A stretch of 64,000 nucleotides of DNA, from NCBI RefSeq assembly GCF_052857255.1, contig NC_135498.1, forward strand, positions 114,059,634 through 114,123,633, given 5' to 3'. The position numbers and the translations under genes are program-made. The DNA is from Amblyomma americanum (taxonomy: Eukaryota > Arthropoda > Arachnida > Ixodida > Ixodidae). Each line of letters begins with the position of its first letter. The stretch's first letter is position 1. The notes beneath the pieces were generated by a model, which saw only the letters and a list, made by a program, of their open reading frames with translations, made no database searches and was not told the DNA's origin. This document shows, one piece after another, positions 28,402 through 39,214 of the stretch.

Positions 28402-28638
28402 AGCAGACTGAGGTTCTTGCGGGTGAATCCCCTATTGTAGGACCCCAAGAGGCGGCAGTAGAATGCGCCGCAAGACCTGAGAAGCGTCGTAACGAAGATG
28501 TGGCTAGGACAAGTCGTGCCACGTCCCGGAGTGACTCTTCAACTGCGGAAAAGACCAGTTTGAGTTCTCGAGAGCTTCGGAATGAGACGCTGCATAGACG
28601 ACGTGCCGAGGAAACAAAGCTTTCACAATTCAACTAGG
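28402..28638 (+). CDS. Charged R/K/E-rich open frame of the composite element, copy 2
   Basis: The frame follows a TAG at about 28399-28401 and reads QTEVLAGESPIVGPQEAAVE, CAARPEKRRNEDVARTSR, ATSRSDSSTAEKTSLSSREL and RNETLHRRRAEETKLSQFN, then a stop at 28636-28638. It aligns without gaps with the last two thirds of copy 1 (20868-21125); the first 25 residues differ. The shared SRATSRSDSSTAE core is the best marker. The function is unknown and it may be a pseudogene copy. Confidence 0.45.
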
Positions 28639-28689
28639 TTAGCCAGAGTTAAACCACGGCATATATTCTGCTTAATGGGAGGTTAATAA

Positions 28690-29710
28690 AAGCAGTAGGA
28701 AAACAACCAGTTGCCGCCGTTTGGATCCGTACCCACGGCCTCTGAATTTCGCGTCCGCTGCTCTACCAACTGAGCTACGGTGACAGCAGTCCAATCTGTT
28801 TTCGGGGCTATATATGTGTAGTGTAAACGAACCTTAATAGTGTTCACCACTACCACCCTCATCCATAGCGGCGGACGTCGTACGTCCGGTATTACCGCGA
28901 GTGCAGTGTCGGGAAAAAGTTTCTGCACAACGTGTTCGCCAAACGGAGCCGGTAGCTTTCCTATTAGCCGGCGGCTGGAGACCACTCTTGTCAAGGTGAC
29001 TTGTGAAAGTCAGAATTTTGTTTCATCTCTACAAGTGTAGTCTCCAGCCACCTGCTAATAGTTAAGCTGGCGGCTTTGTATGCGGATTATACGTGGTACA
29101 GAGACTTTTGTAGCGACTGTATGTCCTGCGCTACCGCGAGACGACAGTGCGCGCACTGCGGAGAGTGTAGTGTGGGGTACCACCGGTGTACTGAGTAGGA
29201 GTTTGTTATCTCGTAAGAGGGTTCTCTTCAAAAAAATTAAGAGACACTTAAGTGATAAAGGTGGGCATGACGATGTGCGTGACGCAATGGTTGAGAGGGG
29301 TTTGAAGAAGGTAAAGAAATTGCCGCCATGACGGATGGCAGGATAACCTGATAAGCGCTCAGCCACGAAGCTTGCGGGCCACGGGTCACCTGGAGCATAC
29401 AACCGAGGCTCATGAGCGCACCGAACGGCATCGCAGGTGGAGCTGTGTTCGGGACTGTAGGTGGATTATCGAGCCTCAAGGGTTATATGGCCCCGTCCAG
29501 TTGCGGGAGCGCAGTGAGTTCGTATTGTCTTCTGGGTGGGGCGGATGACGGGGCTGGGGGAGGTGGCGATGTTGGTTCTGCCTCCGCTTAACGAAGTAGC
29601 CTACGTCACACAGGCCAGTACTACATCCTAGTGTTTAATAGGTGGCCATAAGAAGATTTGTCTCTGAAACTACTCTCAACTCACAGCTCTGCCTGTCGCG
29701 GATACTGCGC
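28690..29710 (-). repeat. Composite element, right inverted copy, distal part
   Basis: Contains the tRNA-like module at 28712-28789 (minus), CACAACCACC-type sequence, CACCGGTGTACTGAG and, from 29330, the region matching 16560-16900 inverted. Where the left copy has a LINE, this copy is continuous through CATGACGGATGGCAGGATAAC (29327), giving the pre-insertion state. Confidence 0.75.
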
Positions 29711-29772
29711 CATTTCCTTTCCCCAAAAACCAACCAATTTTTTTTCGCATGTATTCCTAGAAAATCAACATT

Positions 29773-29980
29773 ATTTGGGTTTTAGGGAACGTAAATGACA
29801 CAGTATCTCTCCCCATCTTGGCGGGCACAAAAGCTCCGTCGTAAGGGAAGGAATAAAGGAGGGCCTGAGAGAAGAAAAGAAGACAGAGGTGCCGTGGCAA
29901 AGGAGTTCGCAATTATTTCGCCCAGCTTGGGATCTTTAACGTGCACTGACATCGCATAGCACACTGGTGCCTTGCTGCTG
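29773..29980 (-). repeat. Diverged Ruka-type SINE, head-truncated
   Basis: GGGTTTTAGGGAACGTAAATG, CACAGTATCTC and GGATCTTTAACGTGCACTGAC are recognisable with many substitutions. It is the oldest-looking SINE copy in the window. Confidence 0.7.
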
Positions 29981-30248
29981 CCGCTGTTGCCGACAGAAAG
30001 GATGAAAAACAATGTGCACAGGCCTGCCCACTGGCTGAAGCCGAGCCACAAGCACTGCCACGTACAGAAAGTAGGAGAGCTGAAAGAGTGGAGAGCAAAC
30101 AGTGGAAGAAAAAGCGCGAGCTTTATTGCCCCAGGGCGATACTGGAGGCAGAGTACAGGGTAAACCCGAGGGGAGGTGAATCACGCTTCAAGCACTCCGC
30201 CACAGTTCCGAATATATGTTTAATATCTTGGGTTCAAAATGAGACTCG
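29981..30248. other. Unassigned sequence between SINEs
   Basis: No gene or repeat is recognised. It ends in AAAATGAGACTCG, the left copy of the target-site duplication of the next SINE. Confidence 0.4.
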
Positions 30249-30561
30249 ACCCCGCCGCGATGGCTCAGTGGTTACGGCGCTAGACTACTGATCCGGAGTT
30301 CCAGAGTTCGAACCCGAATGCGGCGGCTGCGTTTTGATGGAGGAAAAACGCTAAGGCGCCCGTGTGCTGTGCGATGTCTGTGCACGTTAAAGATCCCCAG
30401 GGGGTCGAAATTATTCCGAAGCCCTCCACTACGGCACCTCCTTCTTCCTTTCTTCTTTCACTGCCTTCCTTATCCCTTCCCTTACGGCGCGGTTAAGGTG
30501 TCCAACAATATATGAGACAGACACTGCGCCATTTCCTTTCCCCGAAAACCAGTTATTATAA
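30249..30561 (+). repeat. Full-length Ruka-type SINE
   Basis: Head CCCCGCCGCGATGGCTCAGT with GTGGTTACGGCGC, and an altered B box AGTTCGAACCC. The body is complete to CAGTTATTATA. GAGACTCG is duplicated at 30241-30248 and 30566-30573. Confidence 0.9.
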
Positions 30562-30661
30562 AATAGAGACTCGTAGCAGATCACCTGTCCCGCCGAGGTT
30601 GCTTTAGAGTCAACTAGCTCAGATGTTGGCCCGAAAGACGCAGGTTTTCTCCCTGCCGTGG

Positions 30662-30985
30662 TCGTGGTGGTAGTGGTTTTACTAAAAATAATAGTAAAAA
30701 GGAAGGAAAAGATTTTTGCTAGCCCCGGCATCTGCCATCGATACTGAAGCACCTGAGCTGGGGCAGCGGAAATAAAGGATAGCAGGAAGAATGGAGAAGT
30801 GAAATGAAAGAGGTGAGGGGACAGGAAGAGAGGATAGGCGGAGAAGTAATATGTACAAACTATTTACACTAAGAAATGTGTCCAGGTTGTGCGCGTGATA
30901 AGTTCATTTTAGAGGAATTAAATCACACACGCGCACAGCAATGTGTTGGTTACAACTGGAGTGGGGCATCTAATTATTAATCGTT
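30662..30985 (-). mobile_element. LINE gamma 3' UTR insertion with 8-bp TSD
   Basis: The reverse of 23380-23697: the tail starts GTCGTGGTGGTAGTGG and the 3' UTR continues to AACTGGAGTGGGGC. TGCCGTGG is duplicated at 30654-30661 and 30986-30993. The uninterrupted site is seen in the epsilon copy at about 13530-13545 (CATGGCAGGG, opposite strand). There is no coding sequence. Confidence 0.85.
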
Positions 30986-32539
30986 TGCCGTGGAAGTTAC
31001 ATTTTGATGGAGGCGACATGCAAGAGAAGTGTACTGTGCGAAGTTGGTGCACGTTAAAAAACCCAAGGTGCTGAAAAATTTCTAGAACCCTTCAATGACA
31101 CATCCCTGAACGCTTTATTCGCTATGGGGCATTAGATCTTATAAATAAAACATATGCTGACGCAGTATGGGCGGACACAGCCTGCATGGGCAAAGAGACG
31201 ACAAATGCATCGTTGATAACACACTCCAACCCATCACAGCTCCCCACTTTCCCGCCTCATCAACCCCAGATGCACATACAGGATACCGAGGCACAGCAAC
31301 ATTTCTTTTTCTTCAGTTCAACTGTAAACCCGGCTGCAAACTCCTGATTAACACATTGCTGCTCCTCAGTAAGCTGAGCATCGATATAAGCAAATAAGAG
31401 ATTTTCCCTCCTGCAGATTGATCATAATTTATTTTTAATGACTGACGTGTCGAGCATTCTTTGTGTGCTGCTTTCGATACCGTGTTGTAACAGAATCTGC
31501 ATTATTCGGCTTCCTCTGCATTCCTTGATGCGTGGTTATCTCTATCGTGCATTATTTGTTGCAATGAGCGTGCAGCTCTATGCCGTATTTGGGCAGTATT
31601 ATTAACGCTACAGTGTTAAGGAGCTCGTTCCGGCGTCGGCGTCATTACTCGTGAGCAGGAAAATAGCTCATCTCGGTGGACTTCTGAACCGCGCCGTAAG
31701 GGGAGTTATTTTAACGCGACAGCGTTAAACATAGATTGGTATATTGATTCATTGATTGTTTTAACGAAGGATGAATGATTGATTGACTGATTTTTCCTTC
31801 TCTCACGGCGCGTTCCGGGTGTCCAACGGTAACGCGACAGGAGTCATTTCCTTTGGGGATGTTTATCGTGCAGTAACATCGGACAGCACGGGAACGCTAA
31901 GGCGCCCGTGTGCGGTGCGATGTCAGTGCGCGATAAAGATCCACAGGCGGTCGAAATTATTCCCGAGCCCTCCACTACGACAGATCTTCCTTTCTTCTTT
32001 CACTCCCTCCTTAATCCCTTCCCTTACGGCGCCGTTCAGGTGTCCAACGGTATATGAGTTCGATACTGCGCCGTTTCCTGTCGCAAAAAACCAATTAAAA
32101 AAAGTCATTTCCTTTCCTTAAAAGCAATTGTTCATTTCATTTTCCTTCCCTTACGGCCTGGTTCGGGGGTGCACCGAGATATCTGAGACAGGCGTCCTTT
32201 ACTTAAATTGTCCAACGGGCCACGCGTCGCACCGAACGGCAAATGGTGTTCCGTGTACTCCTCCGCAACGCTGCGACATGCTGCCTGCTCTCCCCCTTAA
32301 AGACGAAGGGTAAGCGTCCTGCAAAATTTGATGTGTTTCTCTTCACTGATGATTACGCGGAATGATGTTCGTAATGTGGAGCACACAACGAAGCTGCCTC
32401 AGCGTGAGGACAGGAAGGCTGAGAAATTTCGCCCCAGCGAAGCACCTTGATTATACATTTCTAGCCTAATCCGTACTTGTCGGAAACCAGCAGTCACCGA
32501 TAGCAATCATCATTGACAAAAACATAACCGAAATTTGCT

Positions 32540-33213
32540 CATATTCCCATGCCGCATACCGTCACTACCTAAAGGGGGTGGCTACGCCGGCCACACACCG
32601 TATTCTTGCCACAGCCACCTCTCTCGACCGAACGGTTACTCTGTCGTGAATCCCTGGGCATGCCTCGATCCCCGTTAATGAGCGCGTTCATGCGCTGGCC
32701 CGAGAACTCTCCTCCCGGACTCCGGACGATCGGGCACTCATCCCTGCGCAAGAGGTCCCATCGGTCCTTTATACATATCATCAAACACCGCAATCTACAA
32801 ACTCAGGCGCATGACATTACCACCACCCCACAGTACTTTGTCTTCCTTATCCAGCGCCACATGGCGACAATTACAGACCGTCTGCTTTATTCCCCCTACC
32901 GTCTGTCATGCTTTCACCCCACCTTTCCTCTTCATTGTAACGCCTGTGGCGTGCCCAGATCTACACTTTACCACTATCTGTGGAAATGTCCTTCCCCACA
33001 GGCAGCACCCCCATCCCTAATCCCACTCATTCTTCCTGTGAGGTTGCTTTACGGACCGCTCTGCTCGTAGGCCAGTAATGGCTTGTGGATCGGTCCTTAT
33101 GTGAGGCACAAGCCCGTGGACTCCTGGACCGGTAGGAGACCACCCTGGAAGATTTTTCTTTCCTTTTTTTCTAATAAAAGTTGTTTCCATCCATCCATCT
33201 ATCCATACATCCA
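32540..33213 (+). pseudogene. LINE beta ORF2 3' end, block B copy
   Basis: Same protein as at 24955-25640: RILATATSLDRTVTLS, stop, IPGHASIPVNERVHALAREL, HCNACGVPRSTLYHYLWKCP. The same Trp-to-stop change before IPGH is present, so block A and block B share it by descent. The (CCAT)n tail is at 33189-33213. Confidence 0.85.
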
Positions 33214-33219
33214 TCCGGG

Positions 33220-34095
33220 ATCACTTTTTAAAGCGAAAGTTTTACTGGCCGCAGTTTCGCGTGATTCCTGGAGAGCCGTGCTGCGCATGCGGGAGGAGCA
33301 GCGACGACACACAGCCAATTCTCTCTCTTCCTTTCCCTAGTTACAACTCTGCATGCGCCACTAGTAGTATCGAGCCAAAATTGTTTCGCCGCCGGGTGGC
33401 ACCGCAACTTTCCTCTAATTGAATTCTATTAATAGTAATTGGTTTTGGGGGAAAGAAAATGACGCAGTATCTGTCTCATATATCGTTGGACACCTTAACC
33501 GCGCAGTAATGGAAGAGATAATGGAGCGAGTGAAAAAAGAAAGGAAGAAATTGGTGAAGCAGTGGAGGACTCCGGTATAGATTCTACACCTGGGGATCTT
33601 TAACGTGCACTGACATCGCACAGCATACGGGCGCCTTTCAATGCAACTTTCAATTTTCAGTTTTCTTCTTCTTTCCCACCCTCCTTTAACTCTTCCTTTA
33701 CCTCGCGGCTCAGGTGGCCACCTAAGTATGTGAGACGGTTACTCTGCTTTGCGTGCTCACCGCGCCAAATGGCATGACGTCACACTGCGCGGCTCGCCGC
33801 CGCCGTTTGGTAGTACGTCTCACCGCTTTCCTGGTCGCTGCTCGCCTCCGCTCGTTTCGCCACCTGCGTCGCATGCCTTATAACATGTCGAAGGATTGAA
33901 AAGGGGAGCTCGCATGTGCCGCAACCACATTTATGGCGTCTTTAATGCGTCAACTACGTAGCTAGAGATCCAGACTAACCCTGACTTGCAATCAAGATTG
34001 AACAAGGCTAACCATGTTCTGCCTTAGGTTTCGCTACGTATATCTTGGCATAGGCGAGCTAAGCCCCTAAACCGCAGCGTTCATTTCTTACTTTG
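33220..34095 (+). repeat. Repeat family delta with Ruka insertion, block B copy
   Basis: Delta 5' part 33220-33430, a Ruka piece on the minus strand 33436-33640, delta 3' part 33640-34090 ending GCAGCGTTCATTTC. It serves as the uninterrupted version of 25866-27055. Confidence 0.75.
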
Positions 34096-34195
34096 CTTAC
34101 GTTTGTTAGAAACTTCGCTCCGTATCGTGTCATGCTCTGATTTCAGAAATTCTTTTTTGAGGAATAAGAGGAATCCATTTAACCAGAAAAATCGG

Positions 34196-34335
34196 CTCCG
34201 GGAGGGGGTTCAGTAGTTCAGGCGCTTGTCTACTGAGCCGGAGAACCCGGATTCAAACCCGACCACGGGGCCACGTTTCGATGACGGTGAAACGCAAATG
34301 GCGCCCATGTGCTGCGCGATGTCGGTGCATCATAC
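34196..34335 (+). repeat. tRNA-derived SINE of a second family
   Basis: An A-box-like TTCAGTAGTTCAGGCGCTTG, CTACTGAGCCGGAGAACCC and a B box GGATTCAAACCC, then CACGTTTCGATGACGGTGAA and GCCCATGTGCTGCGCGATG. It is related to the Ruka layout but with different head and linker. Confidence 0.65.
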
Positions 34336-35280
34336 ATGTAACGCCGTGCATCAGTTCGACAGCCTTGACAACCTTTTGGAAAGCAAAGCGAGGGTCTGGT
34401 GCAAAAGCTAGCCCTGTCTCTGGCGTTTCCTAATGGCGGTCTGAAACTTATGGGCTTCAACGCTCGGGACTCACTCCTCCTCTCTCAGGCCAATATTTTA
34501 TTACCCAGGCTGTACGCAGTTCATCGCTCTCGCCTCGCTACTAATGCCGAAAAGCTCGCCTGTTCTCTATGACGAACTTCACACACGCACCTTCCGGAAC
34601 TTGTATGCATGCACCTAAAAGGCGTTAAGGGGTCCACTCGTAAGTGCTTAAACCGCCTGACTGCAGCGCAATGGCACCGCCTATATATGCAAGGACCCTG
34701 GTGATGCTGCTCTGTCCCGCAACTGCAACAGCTACATCGACACCATCTGCGGACCGGTGTTTCCCGCCATCGTGGTGACCGCTGCCTTCGACTTCCTCGA
34801 AAGCATCAGTGAGTGGACGCACTCTGTCGAGCCGACTCATCTCTGGTTGCTCGGGACTGACCTCGGGAAAGAAAATTTATTATTGAAGTGACAATTGCGA
34901 AATCTTCAGGGAACATGTATTTTCGGGCGCTGATTCTGCATGTCGTTATTGCATGTAAGCCACCTCCTTGAACACTCATATAGTATATTGTGCTAGTTAG
35001 CGTGACGAGCTCTTAAGAAACTTTGTTGTAGGGAACTGACTAAAACGCATGCCATTGGTTTTTTCTTGGAATCACTGAATGCAGTAAGGTACAGTTACCC
35101 CGCCTATCACAGAAGTTGAGTTATGGCGTTTTGAAGATGTGACTTCGGAAATGGCAGCGCGGGATTTTCCTTCGTTGGCGTTTCTCAGGTGATACATTTC
35201 GAATGAGCGCACAAAAGGCATGTTCCCTGAAGTTTTCATACTTGTGACTTCACAGCTAAAGCTATTTTGAAGATCAGTGT
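34336..35280. other. Unassigned, no gene seen
   Basis: No open frame has recognisable motifs. Part of 34620-34850 is GC-rich with a CpG-containing frame on the minus strand. It may include the decayed 5' part of the following LINE. Confidence 0.4.
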
Positions 35281-35334
35281 CCTCCCTTCAATACTTTTCT
35301 CGGTAACCGAAAGATACTTCGAAACAACGATGGA

Positions 35335-36200
35335 ACGGTTACCTTTCTGCGGCCGCTGAATACAAATTAGCTCTGAAAAATTCTAAGGACTCCTTCTTTA
35401 ACAGTACTTTGCCTGCTGTGCTGATTAATAACCCTAGACAGTTTTGGAACACTGTGAACCAGAAAGATAGTTCGTCAATACTACTTACATCTTCTGACGG
35501 CGTTGCATATTCACCCAATGAATGCACTTGTGTTCTTAATAGTGTTTTTGTTGCTGCTTTTTCTGGCAGTGTTTGCCTTACCAATCAGGAGTGTCTGGTC
35601 TTGGACGCTTTTCCCATGGATCCAATTCTTTTTGACACAACTGGCATCCTGAGATAATTGAAAATCTTAAAATTTCTTGCTCCTGTGGCGTCGATAACAT
35701 TAATTCGAAATTTCTGGTTAATACAAATATGTACAGTTCAATGATCCTTACCAAACTGTTTGACCAGTCTCTGGAAAGAGGCTGTATTCCCATTACTGGA
35801 AGGTTGGGAGGGTGATTCCGCTGCACAAGTCTGGCGATAAGCATTGCCCTGATAACTTTTGCCCTGTTTCGCTCACCAGCAGTCCATGTAAAATCATGGA
35901 ACATGTCATCTACTCTCATCTTGCTACCTTTTTAGAATCCAATTGCTTTTTCAGTAATGCCCAACACGGCTTCAGTAAATCATTTTCATGCGAAACGCAA
36001 CTCATATGCTTCACAAATGACTTGCATTGCATTCTAAATCGCAGATCCCGTGCTGATTTTATATTTATGGATTTTTCTAAAGCATTTGACAAGGTTTCAC
36101 ATGAGCTTCTTTTTCTTAAACTTTCTTTCAAACCGAAGTCAGTTCGTAACAGCAAATAATAATAATTGGTTTTTGGGGAAAGGAAAGTGCGCAGTATCTG
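35335..36200 (+). pseudogene. LINE ORF2, pre-RT linker and first RT motifs, frameshifted
   Basis: AAEYKLALKNSKDSFFNS, QFWNTVNQKDSSSILL and PNECTCVLNSVFVAAFS are the linker before RT. After shifts, ISCSCGVDNINSKFL, VIPLHKSGDKHCPDNFCPVS and IFMDFSKAFDKVSHELLFLK follow. The frames are 35409-35657, then others, so several indels break it. Confidence 0.75.
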
Positions 36201-37216
36201 TCTCATATATCTTTGGGCACCTGAACCGCGCCGTAAGGGAAGGGATAAAGGAGGGAGTGACCGCAAATAACGTCAATTCAGATTCCTCGCCTGTTGGCTC
36301 TGGTGTGCCTCAGGGGTCCGTTCTTGGGCCCCTCCTCTTCCTCATTTATATAAACGACTTACCAACTTCTATATCGTCTTCCGTTGGTCTTTTTGCCGAT
36401 GACTGTGTTATTTACCGCGAAATTAATGACGATAATGATACATCTCTTCTTCAGTCAGATATTAACAAGGTACTGGATTGGTGTAACCTGTGGAATATGA
36501 AGCTAAACATTACTAAATGCAAGCATTTGCCCATTTCTCGTCTTTCTACTACACACTCCACCTACTGCATTAATGGCATCACTCTTGGAACTGTGTCGTC
36601 TTATAAATATCTGGCTGTTGATGTCTGTTCTAACCTGTCTTGGAAACGTCCTGTTGACTACATTATAAATAACGCTAACCGCATCCTTGGATATCTTCGC
36701 AGAAATTTTTCATGTGCACCAAGTTCATTAAAGCTACTACTTTACAAAACTTTGGTGCGTTCTATATTGGAATATGCTTGTTCGGTGTGGAACCCTGGGG
36801 TCGAATCTCTCATTTCTGATTTAAAATCAGTTCAAAACCGGGGTTGTCGTTTCATACTTTCCAACTATCATCGTACTAGTAGTGTAACTGCCATGAAAGC
36901 TAAACTTTCCCTCCCGCTTCTTTCCCATCGCAGGTCAATAGTTTCATTATGTACTTTTCACAAAATTTATCATAATCTATATTTTAAAGAGAGGTTGTTA
37001 AAAAGACCATCGTATATTTCAGCACGCATTGATCACCGCCACAAAGTTTGGATCCCTCCTTGTCGCTCGAGATGTTTTCACGATCAGTCATACCCAGAAC
37101 TTGTTTCAGCTGGAATCACGTTCCCCACAATATTGCTGAAATTACTGATACTGTTGCCTTTCGTAACGCTGTTACTAATTTTATATAAGTCTCTGTCTAT
37201 ATCTGTTTTATTTTAA
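36050..37216 (+). CDS. LINE ORF2 C-terminal part with an in-frame SINE insertion (388 codons)
   Basis: One open frame. Residues 1-34 end NFLSNRSQFVTA. About 35-71 are SINE-encoded (NNNWFLGKGKCAVSVSYI, FGHLNRAVREGIKEGV). The RT then resumes NNVNSDSSPVGSGVPQGSVL, GPLLFLIYINDLP, the catalytic GLFADDCVIY, YKYLAVDVCSNLSWK and SILEYACSVWNPGVES. The SINE plus duplicated GCAAATAA is 111 bp, exactly 37 codons, so the frame survives. The insertion lies in a surface-like linker before the PQGS motif. The upstream part of the ORF is broken, so the protein would be partial. Confidence 0.8.
   Translation: MLILYLWIFLKHLTRFHMSFFFLNFLSNRSQFVTANNNNWFLGKGKCAVSVSYIFGHLNRAVREGIKEGVTANNVNSDSSPVGSGVPQGSVLGPLLFLIYINDLPTSISSSVGLFADDCVIYREINDDNDTSLLQSDINKVLDWCNLWNMKLNITKCKHLPISRLSTTHSTYCINGITLGTVSSYKYLAVDVCSNLSWKRPVDYIINNANRILGYLRRNFSCAPSSLKLLLYKTLVRSILEYACSVWNPGVESLISDLKSVQNRGCRFILSNYHRTSSVTAMKAKLSLPLLSHRRSIVSLCTFHKIYHNLYFKERLLKRPSYISARIDHRHKVWIPPCRSRCFHDQSYPELVSAGITFPTILLKLLILLPFVTLLLILYKSLSISVLF
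36160..36262 (-). repeat. Head-truncated Ruka SINE in the LINE RT frame, 8-bp TSD
   Basis: TAATAATTGGTTTTTGGGG to GGAGGGAGTGACC. GCAAATAA is duplicated at 36152-36159 and 36263-36270. Only about 100 bp of the 3' half of the SINE were copied. Confidence 0.9.
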
Positions 37217-37420
37217 TAGCTGCTGTTTTCTTTTGTGGTTTGTTTTCTGTAATGCTGCATTTTGCTAGTGCTGGTATTGATATTAAAACAGTGTGTGCTG
37301 TAACTATATTCAAATTTTTTTAGCTTCTGTTTTCGTTTTTTGTACTTGTATGTTATTCCCACTCCCCTCTGTAACGCCTAACGCCCCTGAGGGTAAATAA
37401 ATGAAATGAAATGAAATACT

Positions 37421-39145
37421 ATTGAGAATGTGGCATAACGGTTATTTTCCTTGACTATCGTTCTACTGTGATAGTCTGCCCGGCCGACGATAGCGGACGG
37501 GGGAAATTCGTTGTCGCTTGGGCTGATGACAAAATACGAGAAGAACAAAAAGTGAACTTGAATGAACTCGTTACATTTATCCTGGCCAAGATTTCTTTGC
37601 CCTTTTTTATTATATTTCACTTTTACCGTCATCACAACTGTGGGAAGATCACGATGCTAGAGGGAGGCGTGGCGTCTTAGACAATGAAAAAGGGAAGAGT
37701 ATAAAATGGTCAAAACTAGAGTAGAACATACAATACTAGCTAAGGTAGAGCGTTTGCAAAACTTATTACTTGCAGCGCTGCGTGATATGCGGGCTATGTA
37801 TTCCAGGCAAGGAGGCATTAATACCGCGATTATCAACAGAACCCAGTTTTTAAGAACGGAGTGTTTGAACGAGCGACGCCGCGTAAATATTTGGCCTGTA
37901 ACGTTCGCCTCTGTTTCATAGTACCAGTAAAAAATGGAAGGCATAAGTTTGTGTCATGTACAGTAAAAGACAATTTCTCCTGTTCAAGATAATTTCTGAA
38001 TTGAAAGACGGAAACGCACGAGTATATGGACCCGTTCTGAAACGCTTATTTTAGCAAACAGCACTTCGTGGCCCAGCAGACATCAAGTTTTACCTTGAGT
38101 GATAAATTCACCTATTTAAGTTAGTACATTTAAAAACCGTAAATAATCATCATTTCTTGCTTCACTAATACGATTTATTTCGAAATGCCCGCAGAAAACC
38201 CGAGCTTTATGTGAATACGAAGTGAGAACATTCAGTAAGTTTTATTCATAATTTGTACTGAGGTCAGCATAAAATCAACGGAACGGTGTTCGATTTGCCG
38301 CAGCCCCTACGTGAGTTAAACCGTTGAGCGGATTAGCGCTCTCTCAGTTTATATACCTCCTTCTTTTTTAGATTCTCAGCTCTTTGAGCCAGTTGGCACG
38401 AGGAAAAAGTCTTATTGAGAGTAGCGATTCTCCTTTTAGCCGTAGAATATAGCGAAATAAGATGCAAAGGGAAACCCCAAAACGGGCCCAAGCGGCCGAG
38501 AACATGAAACTTGTTGCTGATATCGCGAGGTCGACTCCTTCGTCCCCGGTCCCAACTTATCGTTTAGGTTCTGCGAAGGTTAAATCGACATGGCGCCTAT
38601 TCCTTTGCTTTTTAACACCGAAGGCTTTTTGTACAGTGACGCCCACGCCTCAGCACACATGGGATACCTTGAAACCCACGAACAGCAGAAGGCGGTCTGC
38701 GCTGTCAGTTCTCAGGCGCCAGCATGTCGATAACGTAGCTAAAGATTACCATAATAAGGACACGGGAGCGCGCCCACGAGGGCCGAAGCGTCAGCTTCGA
38801 GCGTCAATCCTGGCTTAAGCGACGCCCTGATCCCGAATGTGAGACCTGAGTGGTCCCACTTGCTATGCTTAATGAGCTTACTACCCTTATGTTGCAAATA
38901 TTTGTAGCATAATGTATATCTTCTGTCTTTATAAGTACCTGAAGGTACATCCCTCCGTAGTCACTGTGTCCTGAACGTCACTCACGTGATGTGAGGACTT
39001 CGGAGACACCTCAAACATAATGAAGGATACAGAAGGTGCCGCGAGTCACTGCGATCTTGGAAAACCGGGTTGGTACGAATAGGTTTATATACTAGGACGA
39101 GCTTAATTTCATTTCAAGAAGTTAAATTATGGAAGAGTCTAGGAC
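37421..39145. other. Unassigned stretch with one 118-codon frame
   Basis: A frame at 38462-38818 starts MQRETPKRAQAAENMK and ends KRQLRASILA. No domain is recognised and the composition is basic. The rest is AT-rich and without repeats I can match in the window. A genuine small gene here is possible but unsupported. Confidence 0.3.
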
Positions 39146-39148
39146 TAG

Positions 39149-39214
39149 GAGGGACTGAAGAAGTTAGTCCGAGGGACTGAAGAAGTTAGTCCGAGGGACT
39201 GAAAAAGTTAGTCC
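39149..39214 (+). repeat. Three tandem 22-bp units, each able to fold
   Basis: The unit is GAGGGACTGAAGAAGTTAGTCC, described here by its arms GGACT and AGTCC around GAAGAAGTT. Starts are at 39149, 39171 and 39193; the third unit has one G-to-A change. Confidence 0.85.

Larger units (their letters stand above)
30249..33213. repeat. Nested repeat block B (also present at 61483-64000)
   Basis: In order: Ruka SINE (plus, 30249-30561), epsilon tail, LINE gamma 3' end (minus, 30662-30985), epsilon body (minus) with rearranged SINE pieces (31795-32180), and LINE beta 3' end (plus, 32540-33213). Block C has the same components in the same order and orientation with the same junctions. Block A (23700-25640) shares only the second half. 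This is a duplicated composite, not independent insertions. Confidence 0.8.
35281..37420 (+). mobile_element. CR1/L2-like LINE, 5'-truncated, with (TGAAA)n tail
   Basis: ORF2 from the pre-RT linker to the stop at 37216, a 3' UTR with GGTAAATAAATGAAATG near 37390, and a pentamer tail to about 37418. There is no RNase H domain. A short Ruka piece lies within the RT (36160-36262). Confidence 0.85.

Noticed and set aside
38462..38818. Host gene with 118 codons
   Set aside because: No domain, no splice or promoter context; kept only as a possibility in the spacer entry.
39149..39214. CRISPR-like array
   Set aside because: Three contiguous 22-bp repeats without spacers in eukaryotic DNA; a simple tandem repeat.
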